The notes under the pieces: generated by a model
The model's database searches: none
Seen by the model: the letters and a program-made list of their open reading frames with translations, nothing else
Told to the model about the DNA's origin: nothing
In this document: piece by piece, positions 42,755 to 54,791 of the stretch
Layout: each line of letters starts with the position of its first letter
How positions within the stretch are numbered: position 1 is the first letter of the stretch
Made by a program: the position numbers and the translations under genes
DNA from: Aureobasidium sp. EXF-3400
Lineage: Eukaryota > Ascomycota > Dothideomycetes > Dothideales > Saccotheciaceae
Reading direction: 5' to 3'
DNA length: 64,000 bases
NCBI GenBank assembly: GCA_024195585.1
Contig: SWBL01000012.1
Location: 124,001 to 188,000, forward strand

Positions 42755-43334
42755 CTCGTAAGAGGAGCTTGGACGCCGAGGTTCTGTGATCAAGCAGAAG
42801 CGCGTAGACACACACTCTTTTGTGAGCACGTGTGCAAACATGATGCTTGCTATATCAAATCCCGTACTTTGTATACAAAACATCTTCCATGGAAGAGAGG
42901 CACATTTCCATGGAAGAAGGGCTTCAAATCCCTCAACCCAGCACTTCAGATCCCTCGTCTCACCTCGTCATGGCCCTTTTCTGCAACACAAAACACGACA
43001 AATCATTTGGGCTCAGCATCATGCCACATATACAGATACCATGTCCCTCCTTTGTCCCTAATTGGCCACATGTGGCTCCTCAAAAAGCCCATCCATTAAA
43101 ACATGGCATTGTTAGATGGGAGTGTTAGGAGGGAAATTTCAACCTATCGCTTGGTTAGCAGCGGGCCTGTCTCCGGCTGTCTGTTTGTCGCGCGGGAAGA
43201 AAAGGGGGATGGTGGTGAGATCTGGATTTTTAATAGAAAGGGTTACACCTGTCCACTGTCAAACGCCGGCACTTGCTGTTTGGTTTGTGTGTCTTGCGGC
43301 GGTAGCGTGTCCGCCTTTAGCATCTGCGCCCTGT

Positions 43335-43409
43335 CTCGGTGCTAGCTCCGCCTAATATGCTCGGTGATAGCTCCGCCTAATATGCTCGGTGCTAGCTCCG
43401 CCTCTATAC
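43335..43409 (+). repeat. 25-bp tandem repeat, three copies
   Basis: Units start at 43335, 43360 and 43385. The consensus is CTCGGTGCTAGCTCCGCCTA plus ATATG; unit 2 has A for C in the GATAGC part and unit 3 diverges at its end. Confidence 0.85.
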
Positions 43410-43940
43410 TCAACAGCAACTCCGAAACAGATATTATCTACTCAGCATTGGATGATTGGTTCTGCTCTCATGAACACCCAGAGGTTTCCTGCATGGAAAA
43501 GCACAGCAGCGTGCACAATGCATCTTCGGTAATGACTTCTTCGCTTGACCTTTTGCACTTTGCGAGTTAAGGCATTCTCTCAGGAGATGATTTGCATTCA
43601 TGTGTTCTGGTCATTCTTGTGTAATCGTAGAGTGATCTGTCGTTAGTTTGTACATTTCCCTACATACGATCGGAAAACATGCATCCTCGCAAGGAAGGAA
43701 CCGAACCAACTCGTTCCTTCTTTCTAACAATCTTTTTCTTTCTTTACTAAACAGATAATGATGCCCTGTGTTGTTTGGCCAAATGAAAAATCGCTAACTC
43801 GTTAAATCGCTGTTTCCCTTCCAGAGAGATGTCATGTTTACGGCAATGTGCCTCTACCGTTACTTCCTTGTTGTCGTGTTGAAATGACTTCATCTACCCC
43901 CTGCTGTCTTTCGTCCAATGGCAGGTTCTGATGACCAGCA

Positions 43941-45690
43941 TCAGTCTTCGCCGGGTCTGGGCGCAATGATGGCACCGTGATCTCGTATGCTCGGGAAAAC
44001 ATCGAGCACACGTTTTGAAAAAGTCCAATTAGTAGGCTCACACACGTGATCTTCGAACTCCTTTGTGAAGCGCAGACATCCAGTGACTTGGTCGTGGTAC
44101 ACTGTTCTGTCCAGGCCATGCGGCCAATTTATCACTGGGGCTGCAGTGATTTGATTCTCTGGTGTTAGCCATTCATCGTTGAAGGCAGTCATCAGCACGC
44201 CGCGGATTGCTGGGCTAAGTGCATGTTAGATTCGTGGCTATCAATGTCGATAAGTGTTTATCAGAACTCACTGAGGTGCAAGATCGAGAGCTGGGCTGTG
44301 TGGTATGAATCTCTGGCTGGGCAATGGTCGCATGAGTTTTGGTATCCTCCGATAGTGTTCTGAGGTAGGAAACAAGATCCACTGTGCTGCGTTAGCATGG
44401 TAACAAAGCTGCGCCCAGGAAAGAAAAAAAGGTCAATCTTACCCTCATCAATGGTGCCATCAGAACCATAGTAGCCAACTTTGCATACATGTCTGGGTTC
44501 GCGAGACTCTTCATTATCTCGCAAACAAATGTACTGACCGAATGGCCGTCCGTCGGCAATCGCTCGCGAAAGTAAAGATCTAGATTTACATAATCGTGTG
44601 AGCCGAGGACGTCTCGGGCAGGCATTCCATCAGCGATCATCTGCAACGTCGCATCCCTGAAACTCAAGTATGCTCTACCAAGTGCCTCTTGCTCGAACGA
44701 ATGAAGTGGTAACATGCTATACTCGGCAGAGGTGCTGAGATTCTGTAGTTGTTGATGTTGAATGTGTGCAGGATAGCCATTCGCCTTGATGGCACTCGAG
44801 AATGGTAGATTTCCAAAGTCGGACTTGAGACCTGTATTCACGTGTCCAGGATGAGGTTGTGGAATTGTCCGTGAGTTCATCAATGCAGTTTCGCTCATGG
44901 AAACATCCCGCAGGCTTTGTCTGCTCTCGTTCGTTGATCGAGGCTAAAGCATTGTTAGTGATGATTATTCTGGTAGGGGCATTGTGTCGCCATACCGTAA
45001 TATCACAGTTGCCGGTCTGTGCTGGTGATATGTGGGACCAGCTCACTGATCCTCGCGCGTCGTCTTCATGTTTTGGAACGACAGAACCCGACTCATCAAA
45101 ATCGGCAAAGTCAAAGACATTCGTCTTGTCATCCAAGTTGAAGAGCTCACGTGCAAATGAAGAAAATTCGCTGCTGTTCTCTGCCAGTTGTTTGATCTGT
45201 GCAAATGCAGCATTCGAAGATGAGTCGCCAGTCTCGAGTTTCTTCAGCACGCGAAACACTTTGGACAGGGCCTTTTCGCTATTTCGAAGTTCCCTGTTGC
45301 GTTCCTGTGCATCTTTTCGTCCGTCGAAGACGCATTCATTGCCTTCTGCCACGCATCGTGAGCATGGAGCAGTGCCCGTGCACTAGATGGACAAGTCAGT
45401 TGGGCTGGTGCCGAATTACCGCGATTGCCATGGCAAACAATGTTGGTGCAGATAATAAAGTTGGATGGAATTACCTTTGACCTTCGTTTCCTACAGGGCT
45501 GACAAGCGACGTTGACTTGTTTTCGTGGCTTCCTTGGGCGGTATTGTGGCGGTAGTTCAATGGGCTTGCTTATAGGCTGCGATACGATGGGCACGACGGG
45601 CCGAGTTGAGGGCTGACTGGCATGCGCGGCATGTGCAGCAGGAGCGCTGTTCTCGCCGCCGGCAGAGGGGTCGTCTGCCTGTCGGATCAT
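43941..45690 (-). CDS. Zn2Cys6 transcription factor with C-terminal DUF3425-like domain
   Basis: Five exons (45690-45475, 45382-44996, 44943-44443, 44381-44272, 44214-43941) give 495 residues. The zinc cluster is at C63, C66, C73, C79, C82 and C89. A leucine-rich helical stretch (RNSEKALSKVFRVLKKLETG) and an acidic segment follow. The C-terminal ~230 residues look like DUF3425 (VNLDLYFRERLPTDGHSVST, KLATMVLMAPLMRWILFPTS, RPLPSQRFIPHSPALDLAPH, PAIRGVL), a domain more often found in bZIP proteins. All junctions keep phase. The start at 45690 is the first ATG; longer frames begin only with GTG. Target genes are unknown. Confidence 0.88.
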
Positions 45691-46547
45691 CTGCGTGGTT
45701 TGAGAAGTCGTGTCGATTGTACGATTGTCGCAATTCTGGGCGCACCTGGAGAATGGCTCCGTAGAAGAGATGGTTCGCTGATTTTGAGCTGGCAAGTCTA
45801 AAAGTCCCACCAGGGCCCGACGCTTGTGTTTGATCGGCGATCCTGTTTGACAGTTGGAGGGTCTGGACTGTGATGGATTATTTTGGCGGCCGGCCGCACT
45901 CCAAGCCGTTCCTTGTTGCGTTTCTGGTGCACCTTCCGCGCCATTTACCTATGTAAGACGTAACTCTTTATCTCGCCATACACGTATGTGTACGCGTACA
46001 GCAGCGTCTATCCGACTTAGAAAGCCTCGTCCAATTGCCTCAGCTTAGCCTGATTGGCAAGCCTTGCATGACAGCAGTGGACCATTGGACCAGTGGTGCT
46101 TGTGGCGCTAAGGTCAGTCAAGTTTTCGGTAAGCAGGGCCCGAAGGCCTATCTGAGAAGCTCCAGGGCACGAGCGCCTAGGGCTGAGACAGAGTGCGTCA
46201 ATCTGTCGTCCCAAAAATGACAGTTTGGAAAAGCCTCTGACACATTCCTGACATCTCTGCTAAAAGAATGACGGAGCACTTCCACAGCGAGTCATTCCCT
46301 TCTATGTTGATGTATACATGACATAGGTGGAAATTGGCTCAACTATGCCTTCGACAACCGAATAACGCCTGCAAAGGTGGTCGGTCTCTCCTACGCGTGA
46401 TACATGGTAGTTATGCAAATATACAAGACTTTACGAGTTTCTACCAATGAGGCAAGAATGATCAATCCATGTTTCATTGCCATGATCTATAGATGAAAAT
46501 ATCCGATAACTCCTCCAAATGCATGTCATGCTGCTAATGCGATATGC
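45691..46547. other. Intergenic, no gene seen
   Basis: Upstream flank of the Zn2Cys6/DUF3425 gene and 3' flank of UBR1. No coding, RNA or repeat feature found. Confidence 0.35.
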
Positions 46548-49500
46548 TCAGAGTGTCTCCCAGCCTCCAGTGTTCATATCACCTTCAAGTCTTCTTGAGA
46601 TCACACTAGGAATGCCGTGATTAAGCCATGCTTCTCTGAGCAGCTTGTCGTATCTCTTCTGATTGAGAAAGAGCTGGTGGTGGCGACGCAGCGTAGGGTC
46701 GACCTCACCGTGACGATCCAGATAAGGCGCGTGGTACCAACTACCATGGCTGTGGTGCAGGAACAAGACCATGCACTTGCGAATGTTGATGAATATACCG
46801 ATATTCCCGCTGCACCTGTGTGCTTGTCAGTAGTGTTTGATGTCGTGAACTTGCCATGACTTACTTCTCTCGGTGCTGGTAACAACCACCCTTGTTGCGG
46901 TCTGTCATGCAGCAACTAGCTTGACTGCAGAAAATCTCTCCACAGAACAGACAGATGGCTGGATCCGTGACTTCCTTGCCAGTCGTGGGACAACGTCTTT
47001 TGATAGCTTCTTCTGTCAGAGTGTCGTAATGCTTGGGCAAGCCAACGAGCTCGAATATCGATGGATGACTGAGATACTGTGCATCTGTTCGCAGTCTTTC
47101 TTTCGTAGCAGTACTAACGAGGACGCTATTGATCCATCGCGCAGCAATCATCTGGAATTTTTCATCATTGCCGAGTTGCCCTATTACCTCTTGTGGTGAG
47201 GGAAGACGAAGAATTTTGCTCAGACGCTGCAGCTCTGATAAATCTGAGCTCGCATGGGAGCCTGTGAAATCAACACCGAAATGAATATGAGTCAGGAGCA
47301 AAGCCTTTCTGAGGAACGTAAGGGCGTATGCATCAATCAACTTGCCCAGAGCGGGTACGTCCCCGTTCAGATTCCAAAACTCTTGCTGAGAGAGACGTGA
47401 TCCTGAGATGTTCGGGCTGAATTTGATAGCGTCATGTTCTTTGCACCAGGTCTGGAACAGCTTGATTCCTGACAGATCACAGCTGCCTGAATTAGAATCT
47501 TGCTGAGCATCTACGACTGAATCGCGGCACAGGAATGTGACGATCACCTTGATCAGTTCTGCAGAGTAACAGAGTCGGAGAATATGATGCATGTTCTCAC
47601 CCATGGGTACCTCATTGATAGCACAGCTCACAAAGAAGGTAAACAAATCGTGGCCGAACAATGAGGCATAGGGAAGTGCTGGATCTTCACCAGATTCATC
47701 GCCAAAGACCTTCTTTAACTGGCCAGCCCATGAGTTGTGTACTCTGGTTTCTCGAAGATACTCAGGCATGCCGCTCTTAATAGCAGCGGTTGCCGTCGCA
47801 GTGCGAACGGTCTCGGAAAGGATACGCAAGGTCTTCATACTTTGTTCTGAGATTGTGTCAAGGAAAGTGCCAGTCTCACCATCCATAGGACTTGCGACTC
47901 CTCGATACGAGATTTCGATGCTTGAAACGGTAAAGGCCAAGGTGTTGCAAAGGGTTTCGGCTAGGCGGATCATTGAAGATTGTGTTCCAGGCTCAAGTCC
48001 AATAGTGTTGGGCTTCAAAGCACCGATGGGACTCAAGCTCTCTTCGATGCGATTGTATGCTCTCTTGAGCTCTGCAGATGGCGTAGCAGGTCGGTTCCGA
48101 GTATCGAATCTGCTAGCTAGGTTGGTCAGAGTTTCCAACCTTGGTGTCAGATTGACTAGCGTCTCCAGCCCAGGCAGACCAGTTGTGTTGAGCTCGAACT
48201 GGTCGGCCACTCTGCGAACCATTTCCGGTATAATAGATCTCGCCTCTTCTTCAGAGCTCTGCGTGTCCGAATCTGGGTCCATCGAACGAGCTTCCATAGC
48301 ATGCGAGGAAGAAGCCTGCGGGAAAGAAGACGCCAGCGTAGGGACTAGAGCTTTCTGCATGTATTCCATATGAGCTTCGCGAACGGAGACGTTTGAAGGC
48401 AATTGGCCTATTTCGTCGGCGATTCTGTGTGCTTCTTGATCGAGAACCCATTGGTCGAAGGTCTTTTGCTGCTGATCAAGGGTAGATGGTGGATCATAGT
48501 GCTTGTCCTTCCAGATGATTGGCAAAAAGGTGTTCCCAAGTGCTTTACAAAGAGGACAGATGAACTCAACCGTATCCGGTCGCTCTGGGTGGTTACGTGA
48601 GATATGCTGCGTATGTCTTCTCTTGGTCGCTGCCAGGTATGCTTCAAAACAACCAAAGTGCATAATATGGCCGCAGCTGTTGAGGACAGGACCTTGGAAC
48701 GCACTGTTGTGCGGGAAGCCTTTTCCAAGACCTCGTTTCTCCTGTGTACCCTTGGAACCATCAGTATTAACCTTCTCGACTGTCTCTGTTGCGAATTTGG
48801 CAACGCCAAAAGGCCTGATAGGATCCGCAGACTGATCAAGGTTTTCCGGTGTGTCTAAAACTTCTCTCACGAAGTCTTTGTCGTCCAGAGGCGTTTGTCT
48901 GAGTATTCTGCTTGGTGCAATGAAAGCAAATGTGCCGTAAATCCTACTGTCATCGGTATCTTCTTGGCATAGGATACAAGGCTCCTTGGGAAAGGGGCAG
49001 ACCTTGGTCTCGACAGTCTTATCTTTATCGTCATCTTGTTCCATATCGCTGTAGTCATCTGCTTCCCAATCTAAGCCTTGGTTTTCCATGAATGATGTTT
49101 GCTGTGCTTTGAATTGTGCCATAACTCGTGCCTGACGTTCAAGCGCAGCTTTCTTCTTGGCCTCTTTGTCCTCAGATAGACTAAGTGTAGGTTCCGTGCC
49201 TTCTTCTTGACTGTCATGTGAGAGCCTTGCCTTGGCGGAGGCAAATTCTTCTGGCCACTTCTCAGACATTCTGTTGAGAATATGCAGAACCTTAGGCGTA
49301 CAAGATGCGAATGCCTTGACCTTTGACAAGCGGGAAAGAGAGTCAACAATGGTTTTTTCTGCACTCTCCTCACTGTGGGAGACGGCTAGAGCCAATCTGA
49401 CGAAGCTATCTTCTGCCACCATCGGCTTCGGCCCATGTGGAGTTGCGTCTTCGATCACGGCCAGGAGTGTAAGGTGGAGAATGACATGCAGCATTGTCTC

Positions 49501-52500
49501 GATCCTGGTGATTTGTGCACTATCGCTTGCCTCGTCATGGCGCAAGCAGAATTCCAAACCCCAATAAATGATCTCGTTGAAGAGCGTAGTTTGTGTGAAT
49601 GCACCAAGGGTTTTGAACAGTCCGGAGTTGATGGGTTGGAGCTGAGGCTCAAAAACGATGTCGGCAGCACTTTTGTTGACTTTCTTGGCCATGTACTCTC
49701 TGTAAACGGTCTCAGCTTCTTCACGCTGATTGCGATTATAGTAGGCATAGTATGGGTCAATGAGCTCGATGAAACGAGGATGCAATTCGAACGTGCCTGA
49801 GTCGTTCAAGCCTTCAGGCGCACGGAAATTTGTCATGCTCTCGAGTATTGCGTCGAACTCTTCCGAGTCCGCTACTCTATCAGTCAAACGGTTGGAAATG
49901 TCTGAGAATGACAAAGGCTTGAAGCAGAGAACGTGTGCAATGTCACGCTGCAAGAGCTTGACATGCTGGCTTGGCTTATCCTGGCCAGGCAAAAGATTCT
50001 GTCTTTCGCTGAGCAGGATGATAAGCAGATGGAAGAATTCTTCGGTGACATCAAGCCTTTGTTGCTCATCATAACCTGGGTAAAGATCGAAGACGCCATT
50101 GACGAAACCAGACAGATCGAACCTGTCAACAATCTGAGCCAAGAATCGTTCGCCTAGTGATTCATCCGAGTTCCCGCACAGCACAAGACCTGCTTGCAAC
50201 ATGAATATATCACGCTGATAAGAGACGTCCCGTTGAACTGTGCCACGGTACTGATGCATTTGATGCCGGAGGGTTACGCCATTACGTACCCACATGCCGG
50301 CGCGCATCTGAGCAAGCCAGGCACAAACACGCAGAGGATGCTCAAAGAGCATAGTCATGATCTCAGCCGAATCAAAACTGGTAGTCTGTGGCGCGGTCTT
50401 CCAGCTTGTCTGCCAGGGGTCCCTGAAGTCGGCTGAGGTGAATTGTAGCACTCTCAGCATTTGCTCGCGCGTGATATCGACACCCGCCTCAAGCAACCAT
50501 GACAAGAGGTAATGTAGGGGGTGATGGAAACTCATCGCACCGGTTGCTACGTCAAATTGAGGTAGACTGTAGCTTTCGTCGCGGCATATCGCCTCACGGC
50601 CAATCGCTTCGATATATTTGGGTCTCTTCTTGTTAAGTAGGCGCAGGAAAGTCTGGGCTTCCTTGATTTCAGCAGCCGGGAATCTATTGCGCTCAAGGCC
50701 AAATGCGTTTATGAAAGTGGCTTGCGCGGCGTATCTGATGGCTCTCTGTACTGGACTTGTGTCATCATCGTCAGACCATCTGAAAGCTTCTGCAACTTGA
50801 CGACAAAGCCTGTTGATCTCCTTGATAATCAACGTAGCGCTGATCCACGCGTCTGCTTCGTATTCAACGTGCTCTCCCACTGCTCGAACGTTGGGACAAA
50901 TGCCCTGATGAAGTTTGACCAGATCTATGAACTGCATCAAATACCGGGGTTCATTTCGAACCTTCTCTTGTACAAAGGCGGATTGGAACATGTAGCGCGT
51001 ATCGAGGAAGAAGTGAAACATGCGTCTGTTGGTGACAGCACCTGCGTCAAACGCGAGAGTCGCATTTGGATTCACATCCTTCGGGAATCCAACTTGACGG
51101 GTGGTGAGGAATGTGTAAAGGATAGCAAGAAGATTGGTGAGGAAGTTGCCTCTTTCCACAACTTCTGCTGTGATTGAAGGGGTCGTGAGCATTTGTACAG
51201 ACAAATTGATGATGGAATGATCCGGCTCACGGTCAGCGATAAGATAGAGCTGGGCTAACATGGTGTAGAGGCCAGCGAATCTCAGTCCTAGTATACGCTT
51301 GAACTGAGGCACGGTGACAACAGTACTAATGTAGAGATGGCGAAGGTCAATACGAAGGGTCTTCCACATCCTCAGGTCGTACAATATGAGATAGTCAAGA
51401 CGCACTCTTTGCCAGAGGTCTTCCGCAGGGGTAGAAGCTGATTGTGATCTGTATTCTTCAGGGGTCTCGAGCCAATAACGAGCAGGACGAATGGCACGGC
51501 TGGACTTGACTCTAAGCTTTGGTGTTTTTGGAAGGTTAGAGAAGGGTGCCGAAGGCTGAGAAGGTGGATCTGGCCTTGATGATGGGTGTTGTTCTCCATC
51601 GTCAGATTCGTTCACAGTCACAGATCTCGTTCGACGACGTGTAGTAGGTGGAGGCGGTGGAGGTGCAGGATATCCAGCAAGAGTCGCTTCGAGGTTTTCG
51701 GCAGGACCTTCGGTGTCGATATCCACAAGGTCAAGGTCCATGTCGTTGTCATCAATAGCCATAGCGAGGGGATCATTGTTATGTAGGTCCAAGTCCATGG
51801 CTTCTTCAGCGCCGAGATCCTCATGCTCTGCCATGAGAAACTCCTCAATAGTCATGTCGCCTTCGTCATCTTCATCCTCATCATCGTCGGCTTCTTCGTT
51901 GTCGTCGTCGTTTTCAACATTGATTCTCACAACGTTGATGCCGGCTAAGGGACGGAACCATCTAGCTTGTTCTCTTCGGTTGTTGACATTTTCTTCATGC
52001 TCGTGATCGTCAATACCGCCCTCTCCTATAGAAGCGTTCGTGGCTTCGCTGCCCATGCGCCACGGTCGCAGCAGCTCCTCACAAATCGTGTTGCGAAGGA
52101 CATGAGGGTCCGATGCAATCGAGCAGCCTGATATATCCGCGATCCAGTCAACAATGGAGCTGCACATTTGCTCGCGAAAGGTGTCTCTGGCAGACCGGAC
52201 AGTTACAGTGACCTTAAGCTGTTCTATGATTGCTGCCATACGAAGGAGTTCGGCGAGGTCGTGCGAGTAATGTATGATGCTCCTGCCATTGTCATTGACC
52301 TCCATGGCTTTTTGCAGACCAAAGCTCTTTGATTTTTTGCAGGCTTTGGCTACCTGGTTCTGGACGTCGGTAACAGTGTGTTTTTCATCGTTCCACAGCA
52401 CCAAAGCATACTCTTCGTCTGACTCGTCGACCTCGGCGCCACCGTAAAGGTGTGAGGTGAGACGCGACAACAGCTCATCTCTTCGAACAGTATCCTCGGA

Positions 52501-53124
52501 CTTCTGTAGGCGCAGCTGCTCTGGCGAGCAGGAGAAGACATCACACATATAGTCGAAGGCCTTTGCAATCGTCATACGGACAGGTGTGAGTAGTTCATCA
52601 GGCAAAGTCGGCGTTTGGCTTGTCTTTCCAGCGGCTTTCAGGCCAGGCGCATCGTCGGCGCTGTGTATAGTGCAGTGGACTGGACGAACCCAAGCTTCGT
52701 CGTCGGCGCAATCGCAGCAACCACTGTTGCCTGGGGAGACGCTGATATAAACCATGTGGCCTTCGTGGTCGGACTCGGCGAAGCATCTTGAGCAGAGAAC
52801 ACATGTGTCATCGGCAGCACATGTCTTGCAGTGATATGTTGACTCGCCAGCCTTGAATATGTGACCGCATGGATGGCCTTTCGCGGCAGCTGTGTATTCT
52901 GCGCCATCTATGGCGCCCTGAGCATCGCGTAGTACCCACTGGTCTCCTTCTGGCACACCATTAGGAAACAGAAGAGTAAGCTTGGATTCATCGTCGCCGA
53001 CGAGAGAACGAAAGAGGCGAGAGCGGAGGACCGAGTCTGCTTCTTCTGTGTAGCGATTATTGAATTCTCGAGGCAAGTCCCTGAGGAAGACTCCCAATGT
53101 CCTTTCCAGGTCCGAGATGATCAT
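46548..53124 (-). CDS. UBR1: N-recognin E3 ubiquitin ligase Ubr1
   Basis: Exons 53124-46865 and 46815-46548 give 2175 residues, in the normal size range. The UBR box (residues ~83-155: GHPCGHIFKAGESTYHCKTC, CVLCSRCF, GNSGCCDCADDEAW) binds type 1 N-degrons. The ClpS-like N-domain follows (YALVLWNDEKHTVTDV). A long acidic stretch (EEADDDEDEDDEGDM) lies near 405-420. A RING-H2 domain spans ~1378-1530 (CILCQEDTDD ... CGHIMHFGCFEAY ... CPLCKALGN). The C-terminal UBR-specific cap includes CLFCGEIFCSQASCC and the second exon, which encodes SWYHAPYLDRHGEVDP and RRHHQLFLN. It links destabilising N-terminal residues to proteasomal degradation with Rad6/Ubc2. Confidence 0.96.
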
Positions 53125-53832
53125 GTTGCACCAAGGTAGTTTATGCGCTTAAAAAGAACATGCCGCGGCGATGCGGGCGCGGGGCGGGCGTGAGGTGGCT
53201 TGGTATTGATGGACGCGTGGTCGAGTTGCTGGCTGTAGGTGATGTACAGATAATCTGAGGGACGATAGTAGCTGTTCGTCGGTCGACGGTCTTGGTGTGG
53301 TAGGAGATTAGTGAGTTGGCTCGAGTCTTGTCAATTCCACAAAAGTGCAAGAGCATCCACTTCGGAAGTGACGTTCATCAAGCGGAGAAGCCCTGACAAC
53401 CCGCACCTGCCCTCGAAACAGCATACCTACTCAACAGTTATCAATACCCATCGAACAAACACTTTCGAATATACAAATCTATCTTACGTGTCTCTGCTGA
53501 GATCCACGAAGGTATCCTGATGTGAGATGTACCAAGAGAGCTAGCTAATGAACCATGGCTCTCTCTGGACTTGTGCTTGTTCTAGAAACAATCATACATT
53601 GCCATAGCTTCGCCATTACTCTGTGCCATGTGAGGGAGTAGGAGCTACATATATACGGACTCTAGCAGAGGTACAGGCGTTCATCATGCTGTTATGAGCT
53701 TCAATAAGGTTGGATATCATTTCGTCTACCATCAGAATTTGTCTGTATGATTACAAGTTTGAGAAGTCATCAAGCACCAGCCGCCAGAGAACGCCAATCC
53801 CGCTATGCATCCACGGTCAAGCCTGCCTACAT
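53125..53832. promoter_or_regulatory. UBR1 promoter and PRE2 3' flank
   Basis: About 710 bp between two minus-strand genes. It contains GC-rich sequence just before the UBR1 ATG and AT-richer sequence after PRE2. No gene found. Confidence 0.4.
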
Positions 53833-54791
53833 CTAGTTCAAGTCGGCCGTGACGTTGGAGAACTCGCCCTTCTCGAGCTTGGTCTTCCAGAAGATGGGGT
53901 TGGTGTCGTTGAAGCCGTGCTTCACCCAGCCCTCCTCTTTGACGTGGTACAGGTTGATGTAACCACCCGAGTAAGCATCTCTGTGTGTGGCTGCCAGGAT
54001 ACTGCGGCGGCCGAGCTCAAGAGCATCCTCATCTGACAGGTCGTAGTTGTATTCAGCGTCGAGCACACCGTAAGCGAATGTCTGACCGGAGCCGACACAG
54101 AAGAGGTTACCGGCAAGGCGGGTGCCGTCACTGTCGATGTAGTAGAGAGCAGGTCCTTCCTGCGGTGTGACACCAGCGCACATGGTACCCTGTCAGGTAA
54201 TGTCAGTCATCTTGATCTGCGTGCTGAGAGCAGTGGCAACATACCATGCTCAATCCCATGCCCTTGTATTGGTAGACCAAGTTGGCCAGAATCTTTGAGG
54301 CGGCGGCGACCGAGATACGGCGCTTGTGACGGAGCTCGTGAAGACGGCACTGCATACCGAGGTAGGCGAGCCAGTACTGGCAGTCGGCGGCGCCACCAGC
54401 CATGGTACCCAACAGCTGGGGGTTGATTTCAATGACCTTCTTGACTGTCTGACTGGCGATCCAGTTTCCTGCAGTTGCTCTCGAATCTGTTGCCACAATG
54501 ATGCCACCCTTGAATCTGAAGGCCAGAGTAGTTGTTCCATGAGCGAGCTTGATAGGGCAGTTGGGGTTCGAGTGGTCGTCGGTCATTGCGCGGAGCCATG
54601 ATTGCGCCTGCAAGGTGGTTAGCCGGGTTCTGACAGGTTGACGAGGTCAAGCTCACTTGTGCGACAGGAGGAAGTGCGAATTTGAGATCGATGGCAGTGG
54701 GCATGCAGTCAACGAGCTCCAGCTGGTCCTGCTCTTGGTAGCCCTCGTCCTTGAAGGCCGGTCTGCTGTACTGCGCCACCAAGCTGTCCAT
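53833..54791 (-). CDS. PRE2: 20S proteasome beta-5 subunit (chymotrypsin-like)
   Basis: Exons 54791-54657, 54607-54245 and 54189-53833 give 284 residues. The propeptide ends at LAHG, and T70 becomes the catalytic N-terminal Thr (TTTLAF). Counting from it, D17 (ATDSRATAG) and K33 (TVKK) fall at the catalytic positions, and [13 protein letters not shown] follows as in beta-5. Other marks are MGLSMGTMCAGV across the second intron and [16 protein letters not shown]. The enzyme cleaves after hydrophobic residues in the core particle. Junctions are phase 0. Confidence 0.97.

Larger units (their letters stand above)
41077..43940. other. Gene-poor 2.9-kb region
   Basis: Apart from the two possible relic pieces and the 25-bp tandem repeat at 43335, I find no gene. 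A pair of near-identical TTCCATGGAAGA palindromes lies at about 42887-42921. No transposase-like frame or terminal repeats were recognised. Confidence 0.4.

Noticed and set aside
41077..43940. Intact transposon in the gene-poor region
   Set aside because: No transposase, integrase or reverse transcriptase motif and no terminal repeats were seen.
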